Shown: positions 1 to 5,432 of the stretch, one piece after another
How positions within the stretch are numbered: position 1 is the stretch's first letter
Layout of the letters: each line of letters begins with the position of its first letter
Program-made: the position numbers and the translations under genes
Assembly (NCBI GenBank): GCA_007120745.1
Contig: SKNC01000110.1
Location: 1 to 5,432 of the forward strand
Direction of reading: 5' to 3'
Source: Bacillota bacterium
GTDB taxonomy: Bacteria; Bacillota; Dethiobacteria; SKNC01
DNA: 5,432 nt
Notes under the pieces: model-generated
Database searches by the model: none
Told to the model about the DNA's origin: nothing
The model's input: only the letters and a program-made list of their open reading frames with translations

Positions 1-919
1 AAAGGATTTATTAACTCTAAAGGATTGGAGTTCCAGCGAGATTTTTGAAGTGCTGGACCTGGCGGGAAAGTTAAAAAAAGAGAATAAAGAAAGAAAGTTT
101 CATCCACTGCTTAAGGGAAAAACCCTGGGCATGATCTTTCAGAAGGCTTCCACCCGGACCCGGATTTCCTTTGAAGTGGCCATGTGGCAGCTGGGGGGAT
201 ATGCCCTGTTTTTAAATCCCCAGGACCTGCAGATGGGACGGGGTGAACCTATCAAAGATACAGCCCGGGTGCTGGCCCGCTACCTGGAGGGGATTATGAT
301 TCGCACCTTTTCCCATGCAGAGGTGGAAGAACTGGCCCATTATGCGGATATTCCCGTGATTAACGGGCTCACCGATACATATCACCCCTGCCAGGCCCTG
401 GCGGACGTACTGACCATTCGGGAACATAAAGGAAATTTTCAGGGATTAAAGGTGGCCTACCTGGGGGATGGCAACAATGTGGCCCATTCTTTAATTCTGG
501 CCTGTGCCAAAGTGGGCCTGAGTGCTTCCGTGGCCTGTCCAGCCGGCTATGAACCTGATGAGCAGGTGGTAGATTGGGCACGACAGAGCCGTTTGCTGTC
601 GGACAGCGAAATCATTGTTACCAACAGCCCAAAGGAAGCCCTCAACAATGCCGACGTGGTATACACAGATGTTTGGGCCAGCATGGGACAGGAGGAGGAG
701 CACCAGCAGCGGCTGAAGATATTTAAGCTCTATCAGCTGAACCAGGAGCTATTAAAGCAGGCAAAATTAGACGCCGTGGTCCTTCACTGCCTGCCGGCGC
801 ACCGGGATGAGGAAATAACCGATGAGGTCATAGAAGGACCTCAATCAGTGGTTATGGACCAGGCGGAAAACCGCCTCCATGCCCAGAAGGCAGTCCTGGC
901 ACTGGTAATGGGAGAATAA
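1..919 (+). CDS. argF: Ornithine carbamoyltransferase, 5'-truncated by the window edge
   Basis: Catalyses ornithine + carbamoyl phosphate to citrulline + phosphate, a cytosolic step of arginine synthesis. The frame is open from base 2 and 305 residues are visible. The family is usually about 305-320 residues, so only a few N-terminal residues should be missing. The visible start (KDLLTLKDW) already matches the usual N-terminal region, so the in-frame GTG at base 50 is an internal valine and not the start. Visible signatures are the carbamoyl-phosphate loop STRTR (visible residues 50-54, bases 149-163), HPCQ (128-131, bases 383-394), the ornithine-loop type DVWASMG (223-229, bases 668-688) and the HCLPAHR catalytic motif (262-268, bases 785-805). 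The SMG loop and HCLPAHR favour a true ornithine enzyme over aspartate- or acetylornithine-specific relatives. The anabolic role is inferred from argG and argH downstream. The TAA stop is one base before a palindromic repeat. Confidence 0.96.
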   Translation, partial: KDLLTLKDWSSSEIFEVLDLAGKLKKENKERKFHPLLKGKTLGMIFQKASTRTRISFEVAMWQLGGYALFLNPQDLQMGRGEPIKDTARVLARYLEGIMIRTFSHAEVEELAHYADIPVINGLTDTYHPCQALADVLTIREHKGNFQGLKVAYLGDGNNVAHSLILACAKVGLSASVACPAGYEPDEQVVDWARQSRLLSDSEIIVTNSPKEALNNADVVYTDVWASMGQEEEHQQRLKIFKLYQLNQELLKQAKLDAVVLHCLPAHRDEEITDEVIEGPQSVVMDQAENRLHAQKAVLALVMGE

Positions 920-920
920 A

Positions 921-947
921 GGGACAAGGGGACAGGTCCCTTGTCCC
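921..947. repeat. 27-base palindromic repeat, unit A of a REP/BIME-like pair
   Basis: Ten-base arms GGGACAAGGG and CCCTTGTCCC are perfect reverse complements around a seven-base centre (GACAGGT). Allowing one bulged G, the inner GGGAC/GTCCC also pairs, giving about 12 bp. The unit begins one base after the argF stop codon. The following sequence (ACAAAGATAAAA) is not a U-tract, so this is not a typical intrinsic terminator. A role in protecting the 3' end of argF mRNA is possible but inferred. Confidence 0.85.
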
Positions 948-986
948 ACAAAGATAAAAATAGATAAAGATAAGTGATGATAAGGA

Positions 987-1013
987 GGGACAAGGGACCT
1001 GTCCCCTTGTCCC
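987..1013. repeat. 27-base palindromic repeat, unit B, exact reverse complement of unit A
   Basis: Same ten-base arms as unit A, but with the centre inverted (ACCTGTC in place of GACAGGT). Over all 27 bases, unit B is the exact reverse complement of unit A at 921-947. The two units are separated by 39 bases. The transcript can therefore form two separate hairpins or one long 27-bp stem enclosing the linker. This head-to-head pairing of short GC-rich palindromes is the layout of REP/BIME elements. The class assignment is inferred from form alone, since no transposase gene is in the window. Confidence 0.85.
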
Positions 1014-1056
1014 ACGTTTAAAATAGGACTGACGTTTCCAGCTTCTTTGCAGCACA

Positions 1057-1085
1057 ATGACGTACTGAAAGGGAAGCATTAGAAT
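1057..1085 (+). promoter_or_regulatory. Candidate housekeeping promoter for argGH
   Basis: ATGACG (1057-1062, four of six matches to TTGACA), a 17-base spacer, then TAGAAT (1080-1085, five of six matches to TATAAT). Transcription would begin near 1092, leaving a leader of about 65 bases before argG. It lies downstream of the palindrome pair, so argGH could be transcribed even if transcription from argF is reduced there. Read-through from argF is equally possible. No convincing ArgR/AhrC ARG box is seen nearby. Confidence 0.38.
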
Positions 1086-1142
1086 CGTCCCCGCTTCCTT
1101 GGAGTGCTTCCAAGTTGAAAGTAAAATACAGCATATTAAAGT

Positions 1143-1149
1143 AAAGGAG
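1143..1149 (+). promoter_or_regulatory. Ribosome binding site that fixes the argG start
   Basis: AAAGGAG is followed by eight bases and then TTG at 1158. The alternative in-frame GTG at 1149 begins on the last base of this Shine-Dalgarno sequence, so it cannot use it. This spacing decides for the TTG start. Confidence 0.8.
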
Positions 1150-1157
1150 TGGAAATT

Positions 1158-2360
1158 TTGAAAGTAGTATTAGCATATTCGGGAGGTCTGGATACTTCCA
1201 TTATTATTAAGTGGCTCATTGAACAGTACGACTGTGAGGTTGTCGCCATGGCCGCCGACGTTGGACAGGCCGAAGAACTGGAGGGGCTCCGGGAAAAGGC
1301 CTTGAATACAGGAGCCTCCAAAATATATATTGAAGATCTGAAGGAAGAACTGGTGACTGACTTTATTTTGCCCACCCTCAAAGCCAACGCGATTTATGAG
1401 GGGAAATACCTTTTGGGAACCTGTGTCGCCCGTCCCATTATTGCTAAACGAATGGTAGAGATAGCTGAAAAAGAAGGGGCAGATGCTGTAGCCCACGGCT
1501 GTACCGGAAGAGGAAACGACCAGGTTCGCTTTGAGTTAATGGCTAAATATTTAAATCCAGGGTTAAAAATTATTGCGCCCTGGAGGGAGTGGAAAATCAA
1601 TTCCCGGGAAGAAGCCATAGATTACGCGGAAAAAAAAGGGATACCTGTCCCGGTAACCCGAGAGAAGCCCTACAGCATTGACCGCAATCTCTGGCACACG
1701 AGCTATGAGGGGGGGATCCTGGAGGATCCCTACTGCCAGCCTGATGAGGATATGTTTATTCTCACAGTACCGGCAGAAAAGGCACCGGATGAACCTCTCT
1801 ACCTGGATCTATACTTTGAGAAGGGCGAACCTAAAAAAATAAATGGGGAAGAACTGCCCCCGGTAGAACTAATTCAAAGGCTCAATATGCTGGCAGGCTC
1901 CCACGGAGTGGGTAGAAGGGACCTGGTGGAAAATCGCATCATCGGTATGAAATCCAGGGGTGTGTATGAAACTCCAGCAGGGACCGTTTTATTCTTAGCG
2001 CACCATGATCTTGAATCTATAACCCTGGACCGGGAAACCATGCACTTTAAGGAGCTGGTCTCTCCCAGGTATGCCCGACTGCTTTATGACGGCCAGTGGT
2101 TTTCACCCCTGCGAAAAGCTTTGGATGCTTTCATTAATAGTACCCAGGAACTGGTTACCGGCACCGTTAAGGTTAAGCTCTACAAGGGTACCTGCAGCGT
2201 AGTAGGCCGGAAGTCGCAGTATTCCCTCTACCGGGAAGACCTGGCCACTTTTGAGAAGGGAGAACTTGACCACAGGGATGCCGGGGGATTCATAAATTGT
2301 TTTGGCTTACCCATGGTGGCACAGGGGCTGCTGGATTCACAAATAAGGGAGGAAAAGTAA
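1158..2360 (+). CDS. argG: Argininosuccinate synthase
   Basis: Joins citrulline and aspartate using ATP to give argininosuccinate, AMP and pyrophosphate; normally a cytosolic homotetramer. The predicted protein is 400 residues, the usual length. The N-type ATP pyrophosphatase loop SGGLDTS is at residues 8-14, close to the N terminus as expected. Other family signatures are ADVGQ (33-37), GTCVARP (87-93), the citrulline/aspartate-binding stretch HGCTGRGNDQVRFE (113-126), APWREW (140-145), the EGGILEDPYC loop (184-193), and HGVGRRDLVENR (249-260) in the C-terminal oligomerisation domain. The TTG start at 1158 gives MKVVLAYSGG, matching the usual family start; a GTG start at 1149 would add three residues but overlaps the ribosome binding site. 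The 238-base gap after argF suggests a partly separate transcript. The stop overlaps the argH start by one base, so the two are almost certainly co-transcribed. No damage seen. Confidence 0.97.
   Translation: MKVVLAYSGGLDTSIIIKWLIEQYDCEVVAMAADVGQAEELEGLREKALNTGASKIYIEDLKEELVTDFILPTLKANAIYEGKYLLGTCVARPIIAKRMVEIAEKEGADAVAHGCTGRGNDQVRFELMAKYLNPGLKIIAPWREWKINSREEAIDYAEKKGIPVPVTREKPYSIDRNLWHTSYEGGILEDPYCQPDEDMFILTVPAEKAPDEPLYLDLYFEKGEPKKINGEELPPVELIQRLNMLAGSHGVGRRDLVENRIIGMKSRGVYETPAGTVLFLAHHDLESITLDRETMHFKELVSPRYARLLYDGQWFSPLRKALDAFINSTQELVTGTVKVKLYKGTCSVVGRKSQYSLYREDLATFEKGELDHRDAGGFINCFGLPMVAQGLLDSQIREEK
2346..2352 (+). promoter_or_regulatory. argH ribosome binding site within the end of argG
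   Basis: AGGGAGG lies inside the last codons of argG, seven bases before the argH ATG at 2360. The junction is TAATG (stop 2358-2360, start 2360-2362). This arrangement favours translational coupling. It also decides against an in-frame upstream start at 2297, which would add 21 residues unlike the family N terminus. Confidence 0.8.
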
Positions 2361-3751
2361 TGAAGCCCTGGGGTGGAAGGTTTCAAAAGGACACGGAAAA
2401 AATTGTGGAGGATTTTACCGCATCCATATTCTTTGACTGCCGCCTGGCTGAAGAGGATATCACCGGCAGTATCGCCCACTGCAGGATGCTGGCTAAAACT
2501 GGAATATTGAACCCTGGGGAATCGGAAGAAATTATAAAAGGGCTGGAGGAAATAAGAAAGGAACTCCAGCAGGGAAGTCTTGAGTTCAAAGCGGAGCTGG
2601 AAGACATTCACATGCACATAGAAAAACGTCTCATCGAAAAGATCGGCCCGCTGGGGGGCAAGCTCCACACAGCCAGGAGCCGCAATGATCAGGTAGCCCT
2701 GGATATGCACCTTTACTTGAAGAAGAAAATAATCAACACGGTAAGGCTGATCTCTCACCTGCAAAAATCCCTGATTGAGCTGGCGGAAAACAACCTGGAG
2801 GTCATAATGCCCGGTTACACGCACCTGCAGAGGGCTCAGCCTGTCTTATTCAGCCATCACCTTATGGCCTATTTTTCCATGCTGAGCAGGGATGCCTGTC
2901 GTTTCAAGGACAGCTATAAAAGAGCGGATATAATGCCTTTAGGGGCTGGAGCCCTGGCAGGAACCTCTTTCCCTATCGACCGGGAATATACCACCGAACT
3001 CTTAGGTTTTGGGGATATTTACGAAAACAGTATGGATGCGGTGAGCGACCGGGACTTTGTCCTGGAGTATTTGAGCAATTCTGCTGTCCTTATGATGCAC
3101 CTGAGCCGTTTATGTGAAGACTTGATTCTCTGGTCCAGTTCAGAATTCAACTTTATTGAAATGGATGATTCCTTCTGCACCGGGAGCAGCATCATGCCCC
3201 AGAAAAAAAATCCTGACGTGGCCGAACTGGTCAGGGGGAAAACGGGGAGGGTTTATGGAAACCTGATTTCCCTGCTTACGATGATGAAATCTCTGCCCCT
3301 GACTTACAATAAAGACATGCAGGAGGATAAGGAAGGGCTTTTTGACACGGTGGACACGGTAGAAAACTGCCTCCAGGTTTTAGCCCCCCTGGTGAAAACA
3401 ATAAAGGTGCGGGGAAGTAATATGGGGAAGGCAGTATCGGAAGACTTTTCTACGGCTACCGACCTGGCCGATTATCTGGTGAAAAAGGGGATACCATTTA
3501 GAGATTCTCACAGGGTTATCGGCGAACTGGTAGCCTACTGCCTGGATAAAGGAAAGCTTTTAAGTAGTCTCACCCTGGAGGAACTGCATTATTTTTCCCC
3601 CTTATTTGATAAAGAAGCCTTGACCTGTCTGGACCCTTACCAGGTAGTAGGCTCAAGAAATATAAGGGGAGGAACTTCCCCCAGGCAGGTAAAAAAATAT
3701 TTGGAAAAAGCCAGGAAGATTCAGAAACAAAATGAGGAATATTTAAGCTGA
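2360..3751 (+). CDS. argH: Argininosuccinate lyase
   Basis: Splits argininosuccinate into arginine and fumarate, the last step of arginine synthesis; a homotetramer of the fumarase/aspartase superfamily with active sites built from three subunits. The predicted protein is 463 residues, typical of the family. It starts with the characteristic MKPWGGRF. The three superfamily conserved regions are present: TARSRNDQ (104-111), GYTHLQRAQP with its catalytic-region histidine (152-161), and the flexible signature loop GSSIMPQKKNPD carrying the active-site serine (275-286). Further family sequence such as YNKDMQEDKEGLFD (316-329) is intact. The ATG at 2360 overlaps the argG stop and has a good ribosome binding site. 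No frameshift or missing motif is seen. A 210-base gap with a hairpin and a promoter separates it from the next gene. Confidence 0.97.
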   Translation: MKPWGGRFQKDTEKIVEDFTASIFFDCRLAEEDITGSIAHCRMLAKTGILNPGESEEIIKGLEEIRKELQQGSLEFKAELEDIHMHIEKRLIEKIGPLGGKLHTARSRNDQVALDMHLYLKKKIINTVRLISHLQKSLIELAENNLEVIMPGYTHLQRAQPVLFSHHLMAYFSMLSRDACRFKDSYKRADIMPLGAGALAGTSFPIDREYTTELLGFGDIYENSMDAVSDRDFVLEYLSNSAVLMMHLSRLCEDLILWSSSEFNFIEMDDSFCTGSSIMPQKKNPDVAELVRGKTGRVYGNLISLLTMMKSLPLTYNKDMQEDKEGLFDTVDTVENCLQVLAPLVKTIKVRGSNMGKAVSEDFSTATDLADYLVKKGIPFRDSHRVIGELVAYCLDKGKLLSSLTLEELHYFSPLFDKEALTCLDPYQVVGSRNIRGGTSPRQVKKYLEKARKIQKQNEEYLS

Positions 3752-3843
3752 CATGTCAAAATAACTGAGTCAGTATGATCTTGGGTAAAGTTTAACTTGG
3801 ATGTCTCGATTGTTATGAGCAAAAAGTAATACAGGGAATAGCT

Positions 3844-3874
3844 GAAGAACCTGCTGCCTGCCGGGTGGTTCTTC
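3844..3874 (+). terminator. Hairpin after argH, weak or factor-dependent terminator candidate
   Basis: GAAGAACC (3844-3851) and GGTTCTTC (3867-3874) form a perfect 8-bp stem around a 15-base loop. It is about 90 bases past the argH stop and is followed by CCCATAG instead of a U-tract, so it is a poor intrinsic terminator. It may be an RNA 3'-end or processing structure. It lies just upstream of the next gene's promoter, which fits the end of the arg unit. Confidence 0.35.
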
Positions 3875-3892
3875 CCCATAGAACATTATTTG

Positions 3893-3921
3893 TTGAAAAG
3901 TGTTGTTTTGTGGTGTAGAAT
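3893..3921 (+). promoter_or_regulatory. Housekeeping (sigma-A type) promoter for the P-loop protein gene
   Basis: TTGAAA (3893-3898), a 17-base spacer, then TAGAAT (3916-3921); each box matches consensus at five of six positions and the spacing is optimal. Transcription would start near 3928, giving a leader of about 34 bases that includes the ribosome binding site. This makes the downstream gene an independent transcription unit. Confidence 0.7.
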
Positions 3922-3945
3922 ATGGCTGTTAAATAATTGATACTC

Positions 3946-3952
3946 AAAGGAG
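3946..3952 (+). promoter_or_regulatory. Ribosome binding site of the P-loop protein gene
   Basis: AAAGGAG is nine bases upstream of the ATG at 3962. This supports that start, which gives the N terminus MAKKNVIIIG, a typical beginning for a nucleotide-binding fold. Confidence 0.75.
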
Positions 3953-3961
3953 AGGATCGAA

Positions 3962-5299
3962 ATGGCTAAAAAGAATGTCATAATTATAGGAGCGGCAGGA
4001 AGAGATTTTCATAATTTTAATACATACTATCGGGGCAATGAGAATTACAGGGTAGTGGCTTTTACAGCCGCTCAAATACCGGATATAGATAATAGAAAGT
4101 ATCCACCTGAGCTGGCAGGCAGTCTGTACCCGGAAGGAATTCCTATATATCCTGAAGAAAAGCTCCCGGAATTGATTAAAGATATGAAGGTGAATGAATG
4201 CGTTTTTTCTTACAGTGATGTAAGCTATGAAGCTCTGATGGGTATAAGTGCAGTTGTTAACGCCTCAGGTGCTGATTTTAAGCTCTTAGGGCCTGATTAC
4301 ACCATGCTAAAAAGCAATAAACCCGTAATATCCGTATGTGCCGTCAGAACCGGCGCCGGAAAAAGCCAGACATCACGAAAAATTATAGAGCTTTTAATGG
4401 CTCATAATCTTAAGGTGGTGGCAGTCAGGCACCCGATGCCCTATGGCGACCTTAATGCTCAAAAAGTCCAAAGATTTGCCAATTTAGAAGATTTGAGAAC
4501 ACATAACTGTACTATTGAAGAAATGGAAGAATACGAGCCTCATATTATCCGGGGGAATATTATTTACGCCGGGGTTGATTATGAAGCTATCTTAAGGGCA
4601 GCTGAACAGGATCCAGACGGCTGCGATGTAATCGTTTGGGACGGCGGAAATAATGATTTTTCATTTTACAAGCCCGATTTAGCTGTTGCTGTTTTGGACC
4701 CACACCGTCCAGGTCACGAATTCAGATACTATCCGGGTGAAGTTAATTTAAGGACGGCAGACGCGGCAATTATTAATAAAATTGACAGCGCTGATGCTGA
4801 ATCGATACTAAAAGTAGAACAAAATATCAAGAATGCAAATCCGGATGCTGCGATAATTAAGGCTGAATCTTTGATTACCGTAGATAATCCTGACTTAATT
4901 AAAGGGAAAAGAGTTCTGGTTGTAGAGGATGGGCCAACCCTGACCCATGGAGAAATGACATTGGGTGCAGGAACAGTGGCAGCGCAGCGCTTTGAAGCAG
5001 AGGAGTTCGTAGATCCCCGGCCTTATACAGTAGGCAAACTTAAAGAGACTTTTGAAATTTATAAGGATATTGGTATTCTCCTGCCTGCCATGGGCTATGG
5101 CGAACAACAATTAAAAGACCTTGAAGAAACAATCAATAAAACTGACTGTGATTCTGTCATTATTGGCACACCCATTGATTTGACCAGGATCATTCATATT
5201 AACAAGCCTTCCACCCGCGTACACTATGAACTAAATGAAGTGGGCAGTCCAAATCTTGCTGAAATATTAAAAGACTTTATTAATAAACATAAATTGTAA
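3962..5299 (+). CDS. Cyclic 2,3-diphosphoglycerate synthetase-like P-loop protein (COG2403 type)
   Basis: A 445-residue soluble protein with no signal peptide or membrane segment seen. Visible parts in order: an N-terminal Rossmann-like strand-loop (VIIIGAAGRDFHNFN, 6-20); a conserved-looking block CVFSYSDVSYE (80-90); a P-loop region VISVCAVRTGAGKSQTSRK (122-140); WDGGNND (226-232), a possible Walker B or switch-like site; NKID (272-275), matching the G4 guanine-specificity motif; VEDGPTLTHGEM (321-332); and a C-terminal GTPIDLTRII block (402-411). The order and length resemble the family named for the methanogen enzyme that makes cyclic 2,3-diphosphoglycerate from 2,3-diphosphoglycerate and ATP (about 460 residues in Methanothermus). 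Family membership is by recognition. The reaction is not established here, since that metabolite is known mainly from methanogens, and an uncharacterised GTPase or ATPase role is equally possible. It has its own promoter and terminator, and sampled stretches look more AT-rich than the arg genes. Confidence 0.78.
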   Translation: MAKKNVIIIGAAGRDFHNFNTYYRGNENYRVVAFTAAQIPDIDNRKYPPELAGSLYPEGIPIYPEEKLPELIKDMKVNECVFSYSDVSYEALMGISAVVNASGADFKLLGPDYTMLKSNKPVISVCAVRTGAGKSQTSRKIIELLMAHNLKVVAVRHPMPYGDLNAQKVQRFANLEDLRTHNCTIEEMEEYEPHIIRGNIIYAGVDYEAILRAAEQDPDGCDVIVWDGGNNDFSFYKPDLAVAVLDPHRPGHEFRYYPGEVNLRTADAAIINKIDSADAESILKVEQNIKNANPDAAIIKAESLITVDNPDLIKGKRVLVVEDGPTLTHGEMTLGAGTVAAQRFEAEEFVDPRPYTVGKLKETFEIYKDIGILLPAMGYGEQQLKDLEETINKTDCDSVIIGTPIDLTRIIHINKPSTRVHYELNEVGSPNLAEILKDFINKHKL

Positions 5300-5311
5300 T
5301 TTAGTCAAACC

Positions 5312-5342
5312 AAAGAACCCCTGCATGATGCAGGGGTTCTTT
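5312..5342 (+). terminator. Strong hairpin terminator after the P-loop protein gene
   Basis: AAAGAACCCCTGCA (5312-5325) and TGCAGGGGTTCTTT (5329-5342) form a perfect 14-bp stem with a three-base TGA loop, starting 12 bases after the stop codon. The U-rich part (TTCTTT) is the 3' arm itself and is followed by AAGG. The A-rich and T-rich stem ends mean it could also act on the other strand. Confidence 0.85.
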
Positions 5343-5383
5343 AAGGTCCTGCTGCCTGGAGAAGGAAAAATTACAAACGAACG

Positions 5384-5413
5384 TTTATCAGGCGAGTGCA
5401 ATATAATTATAAT
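5384..5413 (+). promoter_or_regulatory. Possible promoter for a gene beyond the window
   Basis: The AT-rich tail contains consensus TATAAT at 5408-5413, with a weak TTTATC (5384-5389) 18 bases upstream. A second TATAAT occurs at 5402-5407 with no recognisable -35 box. In DNA this AT-rich, such -10 matches arise easily by chance. No coding sequence follows before the window ends. Confidence 0.2.
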
Positions 5414-5432
5414 AATAAAAATTAATTAAGAA

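Noticed and set aside
50..52. GTG as the argF start codon
   Set aside because: The frame is open back to base 2 and the upstream residues (KDLLTLKDW) match the conserved start of ornithine carbamoyltransferases, so the true start is outside the window.
921..1013. CRISPR array
   Set aside because: There are only two units, they are inverted relative to each other, each is a full palindrome, and no cas gene is present.
920..1157. T-box or other riboswitch upstream of argG
   Set aside because: No T-box sequence, specifier-loop layout or terminator with a U-tract is visible. The main structure is the palindrome pair.
2297..2359. Longer argH with an in-frame upstream start
   Set aside because: The extra 21 residues overlap argG and do not resemble the family. 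The ATG at 2360 has a well-placed ribosome binding site and gives the standard MKPWGGRF start.
2228..2824. Open frame of 198 codons on the minus strand
   Set aside because: It lies opposite the argG end and argH start, both clearly coding, and its translation resembles no recognisable protein. It is a shadow of the real genes.
3801..3818. Five-codon leader peptide MSRLL containing one arginine codon
   Set aside because: There is no ribosome binding site, no run of arginine codons and no attenuator with a U-tract following.
3814..3831. Possible ArgR/AhrC ARG box (TATGAGCAAAAAG...)
   Set aside because: About 11 of 18 positions match the Bacillus-type consensus, the right half-site is poor, and it lies after argH, not before an arg gene.
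5376..5386. Possible LexA-type SOS box around AAACGAACGTTT
   Set aside because: The CGAAC and GTTT halves abut with no central spacer, whereas the Gram-positive SOS box requires CGAAC and GTTC-type halves separated by four bases.

Overview
The window looks like chromosomal DNA from a low-to-moderate GC Gram-positive bacterium of the clostridial type (Bacillota). This is inferred from strong AGGAG-type ribosome binding sites, a TTG start codon, near-consensus housekeeping promoters, and the argF-argG-argH order often found in clostridial arginine operons. The genus cannot be named from this sequence. All four genes lie on the + strand and no gene-free stretch exceeds 300 bases.

Layout. Bases 1-919 hold the 3' part of argF (ornithine carbamoyltransferase), whose start lies just outside the window. 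Bases 920-1157 are a 238-base gap containing a pair of 27-base palindromes that are exact reverse complements of each other (921-947 and 987-1013), a C-free linker between them, and a candidate promoter at 1057-1085. argG (argininosuccinate synthase) runs 1158-2360 from a TTG start. argH (argininosuccinate lyase) runs 2360-3751 and overlaps argG by one base. Bases 3752-3961 hold a hairpin without a U-tract and a good promoter. The last gene (3962-5299) encodes a 445-residue P-loop protein of the cyclic 2,3-diphosphoglycerate synthetase-like / COG2403 family and is followed by a 14-bp terminator hairpin. The final 90 bases are AT-rich and may contain a promoter for a gene beyond the window.

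How the genes work together. ArgF, ArgG and ArgH are the last three steps of arginine biosynthesis: ornithine + carbamoyl phosphate to citrulline, citrulline + aspartate to argininosuccinate, and argininosuccinate to arginine + fumarate. The remaining arg genes may lie upstream. The fourth gene has its own promoter and terminator, so it appears to be a separate transcription unit. It has no demonstrated link to arginine synthesis and is the least understood gene here.

The two points most worth attention are the REP/BIME-like palindrome pair between argF and argG, and the cDPG-synthetase-like protein in what appears to be a bacterium. The three arg genes look ordinary and intact, apart from the window-edge truncation of argF.
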